A stretch of DNA of 32,043 nucleotides from Streptomyces afghaniensis 772 (GTDB lineage: Bacteria; Actinomycetota; Actinomycetes; Streptomycetales; Streptomycetaceae), in assembly GCA_000415505.1 (NCBI GenBank), contig KE354456.1:1-32043 (forward strand). Direction: 5' to 3'. This document shows positions 1 to 8,467 of the stretch, piece after piece. A model generated the notes under the pieces. It was not told the DNA's origin. It was given only the letters and a program-made list of their open reading frames with translations, and made no database searches. A program made the translations under genes and the position numbers. The first letter of the stretch is position 1. Each line of letters opens with the position of its first letter.

Positions 1-754
1 CGGCCACCGCGGCGCCCTTGCGCGGCACGAGCCGGCCCAGCTGGAGCAGCCGGTGCGGGTACGGGCCGCGCGGTGCGGCCGGGCCCCTGGGGGTGAACCG
101 GTCCGGGTCGACGCCGCACGGCACGATGCCGATCTTGTGCGGGGGTATGCCCATGCGGGTCAGTTCGGCGGCCTCGTCCCGGCAGGTGGCGACGACGCGG
201 TCGCAGCCCAGCCCGATCTCGATCTCGCCGGGGATCCGCTCGGGCGGGCTGGTGTCGGCGAGGCGCTGGTGCCGTCGCTTCACGGTGCCGAGGGCGTGGT
301 ACGTGTGCAGCAGGGGCAGCCCGTGCGCGCGGGTCGCGCGCAGTGCGGCCAGGCCCGACATCCAGTAGTGCGAGTGCACGAGGTCGGGGGCCCGGGTGCG
401 CCAGCCGCGCTCCAGGTACCGGCCGAACTCGTCCATGTACGGCAGGAGTTCGTCCTTGGGGAGCGGCTCGGCCGGTCCGGCGGGGACGTGGTGCACCTCG
501 ACGCCGTCGCGCAGCTCCACCCGGCAGGGCAGGTCGGGCGCGTCCCGGCGGGTGTAGACGGTGACGCGGTGACCGCGGTCGGCGAGCGCCCCGGCGAGGC
601 AGGCGACGTGGACGTTCTGCCCGCCGGCGTCGACCCCGCCGAGCGCGGCGAGCGGACTCGCGTGCTCCGAGACGAGCGCGATCGCGAGGACGCCCGGGTC
701 GAGGGGGTCGCCGTCGAGCGGTCCGGTGGGGAAGGGGCTGAGGGACGGGGTCAT
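1..754 (-). CDS. GT4-family glycosyltransferase, 3' end beyond window
   Basis: A retaining GT-B glycosyltransferase of family 4, transferring a sugar from a nucleotide donor to an unknown acceptor in the cytoplasm. About 251 N-terminal codons are present and the rest lies left of position 1. The N-terminal half shows the family pattern: a glycine-rich acceptor loop (GGVDAGGQNVHV, near residue 38) as in MshA/sucrose-synthase-like enzymes, then HSHYWMSG and HTYHALG, and at the window edge GRLVPRKG, which begins the donor-binding domain. The ATG overlaps the stop of the preceding glycosyltransferase in an ATGA (751-754), so it is translationally coupled and is the last visible gene of the glycan operon. 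The family is clear; donor and acceptor cannot be read from sequence. Confidence 0.85.
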   Translation of the reverse strand, partial: MTPSLSPFPTGPLDGDPLDPGVLAIALVSEHASPLAALGGVDAGGQNVHVACLAGALADRGHRVTVYTRRDAPDLPCRVELRDGVEVHHVPAGPAEPLPKDELLPYMDEFGRYLERGWRTRAPDLVHSHYWMSGLAALRATRAHGLPLLHTYHALGTVKRRHQRLADTSPPERIPGEIEIGLGCDRVVATCRDEAAELTRMGIPPHKIGIVPCGVDPDRFTPRGPAAPRGPYPHRLLQLGRLVPRKGAAVA

Positions 755-1720
755 GAGCACACCTCCGTGATCAGGCGCTCCCAGTCGGCCAGGAAGCGCT
801 TGAGCCCATAGCGTTCGAGGGCCGCCTGCCGGGCCCGGGCTCCGTCCGCGGCCGCGGCCTCGGGTTCGTGGAGGTAGCGGCGGGCGACGCGGGCCAGGAC
901 GTCGGGGCGGGTGGAGAGGGTGCCCGCGCCGGGCGGGACGGCCTCGACGGCGCCGGTGGTGGCGAGGGCCAGGACGGGCAGGCCGAGGTGCATCGCCTCC
1001 AGCAGGGACAGGCCGAGCGAGGTCCAGCGCGACCGGGTGCAGGTAGAGTGCGGCGTTCGGCCAGCGCCGTGTGCCAGCTCGCTCGTGCGGCAGGTCGGCG
1101 GTGCGGCACCGGTCGGGTGGCAGGGCGAGCCGGCCGGCCAGGCCCTCGGTGCCCATGCCGAACACGTCGAGCGGTACCGCCTCGGCCAGGGTGGGCAGCA
1201 GGTCCGTGCCGGTGTACCGGGCGCGTCGCACGGGTTCGTTGACGACGACCGCGGCGCGCGCGAGCCGGCCGGTGTAGCGGTGGCCCGGGTCGACGATGCC
1301 GTGTTCGACGACCTCGGTCCGGGTGGTTCCGCAGTCCCAGAACAGCCGGTTGAAGTGCGTGACGTGCACGATCGTCAGATCGGCGCGGTCGGCGCACGGA
1401 TGCCGGGTGTCCGGTACGTCGCCGTCGGGCGCGTTGTGCTCCAGGTACAGCGCGGGCACGTCCCGGCCGGGGCGGCGTCCGCCGAGCCAGCGTTCGGCCA
1501 GCTCCGGTTCGTGCGGCCGTTGCAGGAGGACCAGGTCGACGGGCGTGTCGCGGAGTTCCCCGGGGGTGACCTCGCGGACCGAGGGGGGCCAGGAGAAGGT
1601 GCGGGCCCGTCCGAGGCCGTCCGGGTCGCGGCCCGGGGTGACGGGGACGACGTAGGTGTGCGGGCCCTGGACGAACGCGGTCGTCCAGGAGCCGTGCACG
1701 TGCCACAGCAGGATGTTCAT
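751..1720 (-). CDS. GT4-like glycosyltransferase, frameshifted near 1030
   Basis: Cytoplasmic glycosyltransferase of GT-B type. It starts at ATG 1720 (MNILLWHVHGSWTTAF), which overlaps the previous gene's stop in an ATGA. The N-terminal part reads well to about 1035, ending in ALYLHPV. The conserved continuation RWTSLGLSLLEAMHLGLP, the donor-site glycine/EAM region of this subfamily, appears only after changing frame between about 1027 and 1034. It then runs cleanly to the TGA at 751-753. The span is 970 bases, one more than a multiple of three, so the net change is one extra or two missing bases. Both halves are well conserved, so an assembly error is more likely than decay; if the shift is real the donor-binding domain is lost. 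Confidence 0.75.
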
Positions 1721-2789
1721 ACGGCCGCTCCTCGCTCCGTCTGATCTCCCTGGTCCGCCGGGTCGCCGGCGAGGGCAGCCACGGCGGCGAGCACCTCGGC
1801 GTCGCCGATGCCGTCCAGGCAGGGGTGTCCCGGCACCGGGCAGTGCCGGGCCCGGGTGTCCGCGCAGGCGGCGTGCCGGTCGCCCAGCAGGACGTGCGGC
1901 ACTCCGTAGGGAGCCCACTGTTCGGCCGGCACGACCGGTGCGAAGAGACTGACGACGGGTGTGCCGACGGCGGCGGCGAGATGGGCCGGGCCGGTGTTCC
2001 CGGCCACCACGGCCCGTGCCCCGGCGAGGACTCCGGCCAGGTGCGGCAGGTCGGTGGCGCCGCCGAGGTCCAGCGCGTGCCGTCCGGCGACCCGCGCGGT
2101 CAGCTCCCGCTCGGCGCGGCCCCCGGTGACGACGACCCGGTATCCCTCGGCGGACAGGACGGCGACGGCACGCGCCGCCCGGCCGGGCGTCCAGGCCCGG
2201 GCGGGGACGGCGGCGCCTGGGTGGACGACGACGTACGGCTCGGGGCCGGTGAGGTGGAGGGTGTGGGGCGGCGGGGTGACGCGCAGCCCGCCGTCGTCGC
2301 CGGGCGGAAGGGCGTAGCCGGCGGCGCGTGCCAGGTCGAGGGCGGCCAGGGCCTCGTGGCGGTGCGGCGGTCTGCGGTGGCGCAGGTCGAGCAGCACGCC
2401 GGGGTAGTCCTCGCTGTCGGCGGCGGTCCAGCCGATCCCGGCGAGCCTCAGCAGCAGGGCGATCGGCAGCGGGCTCTGGTGGTACGACACGAGGACGAGC
2501 GCCCGGTCGAAGCGGCCCGCCGTGAGCGTCTCCATCAACCGGCGGGTGGCCGTCCGGGTGACGGGCGGGGGCTCCAGCCCGACCCAGGGGGCGTCGTAGA
2601 TCAGCACGTCGTCCGCCCCGGGCAGCATCCGCCCCGCCGCGGCGCCCTGCGGCCCGCACAGCAGCGCGGTGTACGACGACCCGGCCGCGACCGCCCGCAC
2701 GGCGGGCCCGGCCAGGAGCACGTCTCCGGCGCTGTCGAGACGGACGACGAGAGTCCGGGGCAGGCGGCTGCGGGAACGGAAGGGGTCAT
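1717..2789 (-). CDS. GT9 heptosyltransferase-like glycosyltransferase
   Basis: Family 9 (ADP-heptose:LPS heptosyltransferase-like) glycosyltransferase. Visible motifs are TLVVRLDSAGDVLLAGPAV at the N-terminus, VVHPGAAVPARAWTP in the middle, and the family hallmark GNTGPAHLAAAVGTPVVSLF followed by PAEQWAPYG. A C-terminal cysteine-rich stretch (CADTRARHCPVPGHPC) is also present. It ends in an ATGA overlap with the next gene. The start is uncertain. The main frame offers only a distant GTG at 2892, whereas an ATG at 2789 (MTPSVPAAA) sits one frame away in the expected position. The span 2789-1717 is one base short of a multiple of three, so I infer one missing base at about 2750-2775. Donor is probably an ADP- or GDP-heptose given the neighbouring heptose phosphatase; this is inference. 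Confidence 0.82.
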
Positions 2790-3548
2790 CGCGGCTCCCC
2801 CGTGGCAGGGCGGGTGGCCGCGCGGTGCCGCCGCCGGCGCGGCCGGGTGACGGCGCGGTGCGCCGGCCGGCCCGGCCGGGCTGCTCCGCCACTCCCCCGT
2901 CGCCGTACCGGGATTCCGTCGTGGCTGTCCCGCCGGCGCAGCGGCGGGGGCCGGGTCGAGGACGAGGCGAACCGCAGCGAGCAGGTCGGCCGCCGTGGTG
3001 TCGGCGCCCGCGGTCTCCTCAAGGCGGGTGGCGGTCGTGGGGACCAGGATGCCGCGGGCCCCGGCGGCGCGCGCGGCCTCCACGTCGGCCCCGATGTCGC
3101 CGATGACGACGGTGCGTCCGGGCGGGACGGCGAGTCTGCGGCACGCGGCCAGTACCAGGCCGGGGGCCGGTTTGCGGCAGCCGCAGCCCTCCCCCGGCCC
3201 GTGCGGGCACACGGCCCACACGTCGAACGGCCCGAGCAGCTCCTCCACCCGCAGGCGTACGTCCTCGACCTGGCGAGGAGTCAGCAGGCCGCGGGCCACG
3301 CCCGACTGGTTGGTCACGACACCGACGGGAATCCCGGCGGCGCGCACGGCGTCCACGGCCTCCCGCGCGCCGGGCATGAGCGCGACCCGCGACGGGTCAC
3401 CGTTGTAGGGGACGTCGGCGACGAGCGTGCCGTCGCGGTCGAAGAGGACAGCCGCGGGGAGCGGGCCGCCCGGGTCGTGCGGGGGCTGCCGTACGCCGGT
3501 GGGCCCGTTCCGCCCGGAGAGCAGCCAGGGGCCGGTGGGGCGGGTCAT
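2786..3548 (-). CDS. gmhB: HAD-IIIA phosphatase, GmhB-like (heptose bisphosphatase)
   Basis: Probable D-glycero-D-manno-heptose 1,7-bisphosphate 7-phosphatase, which removes one phosphate in NDP-heptose synthesis. Motif I is FDRDGT (residues 36-41), then VVTNQSG (motif II), CRKPAPG (motif III) and GDIGADVEAA (motif IV). The Zn loop CPHGPGEGCGC (Cys-x-His...Cys-x-Cys), typical of GmhB, is present. The ATG at 3548 overlaps the stop of the GT2 gene (ATGA). The catalytic domain ends by about 2930; the proline/arginine-rich tail is unreliable. In the starting frame the reading runs on into the GT9 gene and looks like a shadow of it. A change of frame would end at TGA 2786-2788, overlapping the GT9 ATG as elsewhere in this operon. 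The exact 3' end is therefore inferred. Confidence 0.78.
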
Positions 3549-4618
3549 GACCGCAGCCGTTCCCTGACCGCCGGGCGGGGCGCGGGCGTCGGCTCGCCGG
3601 TCCCGAGCGGAGTGAGCGGCCGGGCCCCACGGTGCGCGAGTCGCCCGCGCAGCCAGTGCCAGGTCGCGGCCGGCGGGATGAGCGCGCTGGTCACGGCCAT
3701 GGTGAGCACCTCGTCACGGCTGCGCGGCCCGGGCAGGATCCGGGCCAGGGCGAACTCGGCCGTGCCGGCCAGCCATGCGGCGGCGCAGGCCCCGGCCGGT
3801 CGGTGCCGGCCGAGCAGGGCGCAGCCGAGCGCCGTCACCCCCGCACCGGTCAGGGCCAGGTGCAGGGGCAGCCGCCCGCGGGGCGCCTGCGCCCGGCGCC
3901 ACCAGTGGCGGCCGTGCAGCCGGGTCATCAGCACGTCGTCGGCGTTGCCGGCCTGGAGACGGACGGAGGTCCAGCGACCGGCCGGCCGCACGGGGTGGGC
4001 GGTGGTGCGCCGGCCCCCGGTGAGGGTCCAGCCGGCGTCGAGGATGCGCAGGGCCAGGTCGGCGTCCTCCCGGAAGGCCCGCCGGAAGCGCTCGTCGAAT
4101 CCGCCGACGGCGGCCAGCGCGGCCCGGCGGTACGCCATGTCGGCGGTGATCCAGCGGGCGCCGGCGAGTCCGGCCGTGTTGCGTTCCCAGTCGGTGGGTC
4201 GGCGGTCGGCGGGCAGCGGCACCTCGATCCGGGCGGTGATCCCGGCGGTCCACTCGGTCGCCGCGGACAGGTCGAGCGTCAGGTCGTCGCCCCAGGTGGG
4301 CCCGGGTACGACGTCGTCGTCGAGGAAGACGATCCAGGGCACGTCACCGGCCGCCCGCCAGCCGAGGTTGCGAGCAGCGGCCGGTCCGCGCGCCCCGCCG
4401 GGTACGACGAGGGTGCGCGAGCGCAGGGACGGCGGGACGTCGGCGGTGAGGGGCGGGCGGTCCGGGCCGGGCCGGTCGTCGACGACGACCACCCGGACGG
4501 GCCCCGGTCCGCTCGCCTCGGCCAGGGCGTGCAGGCACACGCGCAGGCTGGGCCGGCCGAGGGTCGGGACGACGACGGCGTACTCGGCGTCCCGGGCGCG
4601 GGCGTGGGGCTCGGTCAT
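3545..4618 (-). CDS. GT2-family glycosyltransferase, membrane-associated
   Basis: Inverting family 2 glycosyltransferase of 357 residues. The GT-A fold is shown by YAVVVPTLGRPSLRVCLHAL near the N-terminus, VVVDDRP, and the DxD metal/nucleotide motif in IVFLDDDVVPG. The acceptor-side GGFDERFRRAFREDADLALR carries the usual ED motif. Hydrophobic stretches toward the C-terminus (HLALTGAGVTALGCALL and VLTMAVTSALIPPAA) suggest membrane association. The ATG at 4618 is chosen because it overlaps the carbamoyltransferase stop in an ATGA; the same frame stays open far upstream but only as a shadow of that gene. It is intact, and its end overlaps the HAD gene. Its acceptor is likely the same glycan or scaffold that the neighbouring GT9 and GT4 enzymes act on. 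Confidence 0.88.
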   Translation of the reverse strand: MTEPHARARDAEYAVVVPTLGRPSLRVCLHALAEASGPGPVRVVVVDDRPGPDRPPLTADVPPSLRSRTLVVPGGARGPAAARNLGWRAAGDVPWIVFLDDDVVPGPTWGDDLTLDLSAATEWTAGITARIEVPLPADRRPTDWERNTAGLAGARWITADMAYRRAALAAVGGFDERFRRAFREDADLALRILDAGWTLTGGRRTTAHPVRPAGRWTSVRLQAGNADDVLMTRLHGRHWWRRAQAPRGRLPLHLALTGAGVTALGCALLGRHRPAGACAAAWLAGTAEFALARILPGPRSRDEVLTMAVTSALIPPAATWHWLRGRLAHRGARPLTPLGTGEPTPAPRPAVRERLRS

Positions 4619-6279
4619 CGCAGGCCTCCGGCGTCCTCGGAACGGAACAGGTCGCCGCGGCGGACGGCGTACGGGCCGATGGCCAGCAGGTCGACGGGCG
4701 AGGAGCCGAAGCACTCCAGGGCGTCGCGCGGATCGTCGACCATGGGCCGGCCGGCCGTGTTGAGGCTGGTGTTGACGACGACGGGCAGCCCGGTGAGGTG
4801 CTCGAACTCGCCGAGCATGCGGGCCACCAGCGGTTCGCGGGCCGGGTCGACGGTCTGGATCCGGGCGGTGCCGTCGACGTGGACGACGGCGGGGATGCGG
4901 TCCCGCCAGGCCGGGGCGACATCGTGCACGAACAGCATGTACGGGCTGGGCAGCGGGCCGTCGAAGATCTCGGCGGCGCGGTCGGCGAGGACCATCGGGG
5001 CGACGGGCCGGAACTGCTCGCGGCCCTTGACGTCGTTGAGCCGCTCCAGGTTGCCGGCGTGGCCGGGGTGGGCGAGCAGGGAGCGGTGACCGAGTGCCCG
5101 GGGGCCGTACTCGGAACGCCCCTGGAACCAGGCGACGATCGCGTTGTCCGCCAGGGCGCGGGCGACAGTGGCGGCGATGTCCGGGGGCCGTTCGAAGGGT
5201 ACGGCGGCCGTCTTCAGCCAGGCTCCGAGCTCCGCGTCGGACCAGTCCCGGCCGAGGTCGGCGCCGGTCATGGGCTCCGGTTCGTCGCCCTCGCCGGCGG
5301 ACAGCAGCAGGGCGCCGCCCAGGGCGGTACCGGCGTCTCCGGCGGCGGGCTGCACCCACACCCGCGAGAAGGGGCCCTCGCGTGCGATACGGGAGTTGGC
5401 GACGCAGTTGAGGGCGACGCCGCCGGCGAGCGTGAGCACCCGGTCGTGGGTACGGCCGTGCAGCCAGCGCACGAGGTCGAGCAGGGTCTCCTCCAGCACG
5501 GCCTGGGCGCTGGCGGCGACGTCGGCGTGGTCCTGCGTCCACGGCTCGTCGGACCTGCGCGGCGCGCACAGCTCCCGCCACGGCACGCCGGTGGCGTGGA
5601 AGCCGCCGTCGCCGGTGGGGTACACGTGGCGGCGCAGCTCGGTGAGCATGCGCGAGGTGCCGTGGGAGGCGAGGGCCATCACCTTGAACTCGTCGCAGGA
5701 GCGCAGGAAGCCGAGGTGTTCGGTGAGTTCCTCGTAGACCAGGCCGAGCGAGTGCGGCAGGTCCTGGGCGTGCAGCGCTTCCAGCCGGTTCCCCACGCGG
5801 CGGGCGGCCAGGTGGGAGGCGCGTTCGCCGCGGCCGTCGAGGACCAGGACGGAGGAGTCGCCGGCGTCCGGTGCGGCGAAGGCGCCGGAGGCGGCGTGGG
5901 CCATGTGGTGGGGCACGAAGCGGACGATGCCGGGGGCGAGGCCGGGCAGGGCCGTCCGCAGGAAGCCGGGCGCCTCACGGGCGTAGATCAGCCGCAGGTG
6001 GTCCCACGGGTCGTCCAGGCCCATGTCCTCGGCGGGCCGTGCGAGTGCCGGATCGAAGGAGTAGGTGACCGCGTCGAGGTCCTGCGGTCGCAGCCCGGCC
6101 CGCTTCAGGCACCAGGCGGCGGCCTTCTCGGGCAGCTCCCAGGCGGAGAACGGCAGGGGTCTCTTCCCGTGCTTGCGCCGGGAGAACCGCTCCTCCTCCG
6201 CGGCGGCGACGGTCCGCCCGTCGATCACCAGGGCGGCGGCGGGGTCGTGGAAGAGGGCGTTGATTCCGAGGATGCGCAT
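4615..6279 (-). CDS. O-carbamoyltransferase (NodU/CmcH family)
   Basis: Transfers a carbamoyl group from carbamoyl phosphate, through a carbamoyl-adenylate made with ATP, to a hydroxyl on a sugar or small molecule. It has 554 residues, the usual length of NodU, CmcH and TobZ. The N-terminal Kae1-like ASKHA domain begins MRILGINALFHDPAA and carries the metal-binding HHMAH at residues 124-128. It continues with LVLDGRGERASH (about 145-156) and GGVALNCVANSRI. The C-terminal carbamoyltransferase domain has EYGPRALGHRSLLA, KGREQFRPVAPMVL and VVNTSLNTAGRPMV. The ATG at 6279 is preferred over the in-frame upstream 6330 because homologues begin at MRILGI and an AAAGG site lies upstream. It is 70 bp downstream of the epimerase gene and overlaps the GT2 gene. 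No broken motifs. The carbamoylated substrate is probably a sugar made by this operon. Confidence 0.93.
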   Translation of the reverse strand: MRILGINALFHDPAAALVIDGRTVAAAEEERFSRRKHGKRPLPFSAWELPEKAAAWCLKRAGLRPQDLDAVTYSFDPALARPAEDMGLDDPWDHLRLIYAREAPGFLRTALPGLAPGIVRFVPHHMAHAASGAFAAPDAGDSSVLVLDGRGERASHLAARRVGNRLEALHAQDLPHSLGLVYEELTEHLGFLRSCDEFKVMALASHGTSRMLTELRRHVYPTGDGGFHATGVPWRELCAPRRSDEPWTQDHADVAASAQAVLEETLLDLVRWLHGRTHDRVLTLAGGVALNCVANSRIAREGPFSRVWVQPAAGDAGTALGGALLLSAGEGDEPEPMTGADLGRDWSDAELGAWLKTAAVPFERPPDIAATVARALADNAIVAWFQGRSEYGPRALGHRSLLAHPGHAGNLERLNDVKGREQFRPVAPMVLADRAAEIFDGPLPSPYMLFVHDVAPAWRDRIPAVVHVDGTARIQTVDPAREPLVARMLGEFEHLTGLPVVVNTSLNTAGRPMVDDPRDALECFGSSPVDLLAIGPYAVRRGDLFRSEDAGGLR

Positions 6280-6349
6280 GGGGTGGCGGGCCTTTCGGCG
6301 GTCGGGAGAGAACCGGACGCGGCGGTGCAAGGACGCCCGGGCGCTGGGG

Positions 6350-7315
6350 TCAGTCGTCCGTTCCGTCCTCGCGGAACCAGGCGATGGTGCGCCGCAGCCC
6401 TTCCTCGGCGCGCACCTGCGGCTCCCAGCCGAGCTTGTCTCGGGCCAGCGTGATGTCCGGGCAGCGCACGGCCGGGTCGTCCACCGGGCGTTCGATGAAG
6501 CGGATCTCCGACGGGGAGCCGGCGAGTTCGACGACCAGCCGGGCCAGGTCGAGCATGGTGATCTCGGTCGGGTTGCCGATGTTGACGGGGCCGCGCATGC
6601 CGTGGGCGGCCGCCGCGAGGATGCCGCGCACGGTGTCGTCGACGTAGCACAGCGACCGGGTCTGGCGGCCGTCGCCGGTCACGGTGAGGGGCTCGCCGGC
6701 CAGGGCCTGCCGTACGAAGGTCGGCACGGCGCGTCCGTCGTGGCCGCGCATCCGCGGGCCGTAGGTGTTGAACAGCCGCACGATGCAGGTGTCGGTGCCG
6801 TGAGTGTCGGCGTGGGCGGTGGTCAGCGCCTCACCGAAGCGTTTGGCCTCGTCGTAGACGCTGCGCGGGCCGACCGGGTTGACGTTGCCCCAGTAGCGCT
6901 CGTCCTGGGGGTTCTGCTGCGGGTCGCCGTAGACCTCGGAGGTGGAGGCGAGGACGTAGCGGGCGCGGGAGGACCGTGCGAGTTCCAGGGCGTTGCGGGT
7001 GCCGAGGCTGCCCGTCTCCATGGTGTGCAGCGGCAGGCGCAGGTAGTCCGCGGGGGACGCCGGGGAGGCGAAGTGCAGGACGAGGTCGGGCGTTCGCTTG
7101 ATCCGCAGGCCCTCGGTGACGTTGGCCTGCACGAGTGTGAATCCGGGCCGTTCGAGCAGCGGGGATATGTTCTCGGGCCGGCCGGTGCTGAAGTCGTCCA
7201 CGCAGGTGACGGCCGCGCCCGCGTCCAGCAGGGCGGCGCACAGGTGGGAGCCGACGAATCCGGCGCCGCCCGTGACGACGGCGTGTTCCCAGCTCCGTGA
7301 GAGGGCGGTGGTCAT
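6350..7315 (-). CDS. NAD-dependent sugar-nucleotide epimerase/decarboxylase (SDR)
   Basis: Extended short-chain dehydrogenase of 321 residues acting on an NDP-sugar. The NAD-binding motif TGGAGFVGSH is at residues 15-24, the Ser/Thr lies in LASTSEVYGDP, and the catalytic YxxxK is YDEAK. The stretch WGNVNPVGPRSVYDEAKR closely resembles UDP-glucuronate decarboxylases (UDP-xylose synthases), more than dTDP-glucose dehydratases. A 4-epimerase acting on a heptose or hexose nucleotide remains possible. The ATG at 7315 is chosen over an in-frame ATG at 7342 because GGAGGAG lies about 6 bases upstream of it. It is the first gene of the leftward glycan operon, so a promoter should lie between 7316 and about 7500. 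Confidence 0.9.
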   Translation of the reverse strand: MTTALSRSWEHAVVTGGAGFVGSHLCAALLDAGAAVTCVDDFSTGRPENISPLLERPGFTLVQANVTEGLRIKRTPDLVLHFASPASPADYLRLPLHTMETGSLGTRNALELARSSRARYVLASTSEVYGDPQQNPQDERYWGNVNPVGPRSVYDEAKRFGEALTTAHADTHGTDTCIVRLFNTYGPRMRGHDGRAVPTFVRQALAGEPLTVTGDGRQTRSLCYVDDTVRGILAAAAHGMRGPVNIGNPTEITMLDLARLVVELAGSPSEIRFIERPVDDPAVRCPDITLARDKLGWEPQVRAEEGLRRTIAWFREDGTDD

Positions 7316-7672
7316 CTCGGTCTCCTCCGTCAGCGGCGTCACGGCCCGGCACGACGGTGTACGCCTCGCGCCGCGGAAGGTGGCCGGAGGCCGTCGAGCC
7401 CAAGCTCAGCGTCCGCCGCCCGTGCGCCCGGGGCACGGTCGCGTACGGCAAACCGGTGAGTGACGGAGGGTGAGGGGTTGTGGTTACCGGCTGTTCGCGC
7501 AGGTCGGGGAGGGAGTGGAGGAGACCGACGCCGCCCGAGCTCACAGCCGCGACCACCGCAGACCGGCGAGGCAACGTCGCCGCAGGCCGGCCGTCAGACG
7601 CCGCCGAAGGTCGGCGGAAGGAGGCCGCCGGGAGCGGGCGGCGCGGGCCCCGTCAGGGGCAAGGCGCCGGCG
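7316..7672. other. Intergenic region upstream of glycan operon
   Basis: This 357-bp stretch separates the end of the 7673-8200 gene from the start of the epimerase gene, both on the minus strand. I found no convincing coding sequence. It must hold the promoter of the glycan operon, but I see no clear -35/-10 pair. It contains short inverted repeats, including CGCCGA-AGG-TCGGCG near 7600 and the terminator-like hairpin at 7647-7660. Confidence 0.5.
7647..7660 (-). terminator. Short hairpin after the 7673-8200 gene
   Basis: GCCCC, a 4-base loop and GGGGC form a perfect 5-bp stem starting 12 bases past the stop codon of the minus-strand gene ending at 7673. There is no T run, which is common for actinomycete terminators. 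The short stem keeps confidence low. Confidence 0.35.
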
Positions 7673-8200
7673 TCAGGCGATCAGTGTGCGGCCCGGGTGC
7701 AGGCGGGCGAGGAGTTGGGAGCGGTGCAGGTCGGCCACGGGGGCGAGCAGGTCGGGGTGGCGCAGCAGGGCGGCGGCGCGCTGGTCGCTGTCGTCGGGCG
7801 CGATGAGCCGGCGGAACTCGGCCGATGTGCCGGCGCTGTGGCTGCCCTCGGCGAGCGCGGCCACCGCCAGGGCGGCCAGCTCCGGGTCGGTGAGCAGACT
7901 GGCCGCCCAGCTCGCCACGACCTCGTCCACCCAGGTGCGCCAGGCGTGCGCGTCCACCTCGTCACCCGGGGACGCGTCCGCGCCGGTGACCCAGTCCAGC
8001 CGCGCGGAGCCGCCGGGGCCCGCCACGCCCACCAGGGCGGCGTCCATCTCCGTCGGGTACCTGAGCCATGCCGCGACGGTCGCGGCCTGCCGAGCCTGCA
8101 CCTCGCACAGCGCGGAGGCGAGAGCGCCGCCGGAGGCGGGGAAGGCGCGGGTCAGCCACTGGGCGGTCGCCGCTATGACAGGAGAGAGATCTGCTTGCAC
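7673..8200 (-). CDS. Unrecognised alanine-rich protein (175 aa)
   Basis: I do not recognise this protein. The frame shows good actinomycete codon bias and a protein-like composition: mostly helical and alanine-rich, with WLTRAFPASGG, WLRYPTEMDAALVGVAG and TWVDEVVASWAASLLTDPE as distinctive stretches. There is no signal peptide, transmembrane segment or cysteine-rich motif apart from one Cys. GTG 8200 is chosen as start (MQADLSPVIAATAQW) because an upstream extension would run into low-quality arginine/proline sequence, and a GGACGG sits about 8 bases before it. The gene is divergent from the unknown protein at 8468, with a perfect palindrome between them, suggesting shared regulation. A later internal start is possible. 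Confidence 0.65.
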   Translation of the reverse strand: MQADLSPVIAATAQWLTRAFPASGGALASALCEVQARQAATVAAWLRYPTEMDAALVGVAGPGGSARLDWVTGADASPGDEVDAHAWRTWVDEVVASWAASLLTDPELAALAVAALAEGSHSAGTSAEFRRLIAPDDSDQRAAALLRHPDLLAPVADLHRSQLLARLHPGRTLIA

Positions 8201-8294
8201 TGCCGGGCCGTCCGAAAGGGGTGGGAAGCGTGGGGTCTGCCCGTAGACGGTAGCCGTCGCTCCGCGCACCCGGACGTGATCGGGACCTCGTCCG

Positions 8295-8314
8295 GGATGT
8301 GGCCTCGGCCACAT
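8295..8314. promoter_or_regulatory. Perfect 9-bp inverted repeat between divergent genes
   Basis: GATGTGGCC, two bases, GGCCACATC: a perfect palindrome of 9-bp arms with a 2-base spacer, lying 95 bp from the GTG of the left gene and 153 bp from the ATG of the right gene. The arrangement suits a dimeric repressor controlling both directions. The binding protein is unknown. Confidence 0.5.
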
Positions 8315-8347
8315 CGAATCAGGGCTCGTGGGCGGGACGGCGATCCC

Positions 8348-8372
8348 GTTTCGCCGGGAGGGGCCGGGGCAC
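8348..8372 (+). promoter_or_regulatory. Weak candidate SigB-type promoter
   Basis: GTTT, 15 bases, GGGCAC resembles the Streptomyces SigB-like stress consensus (GNNT, 14-16 bases, GGGTAC) with one mismatch in the -10. It lies about 95 bp upstream of the gene at 8468. In DNA this rich in GC such matches occur by chance, so this is only a suggestion. Confidence 0.2.
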
Positions 8373-8467
8373 CCGCCCCGCGTAGGCTTCCGCGAGCCGG
8401 ACAGGTCCGGAGACTCCCCTGTTCCGGCCACCCTGGGGCAGGGCCGGAGCAGGACAGGAGCAGTGTC

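Noticed and set aside
3545-5581. A 678-residue open frame on the minus strand covering the GT2 gene and half of the carbamoyltransferase gene
   Set aside because: The first ~320 residues are arginine/proline/alanine-rich shadow sequence of the carbamoyltransferase; the real protein begins at ATG 4618 in an ATGA overlap.
7460-8246. Long plus-strand open frames antisense to the 7673-8200 gene
   Set aside because: Low-complexity Arg/Gly/Ala translations, no start with a ribosome site; the minus-strand reading has better codon bias, though that gene itself is only moderately certain.
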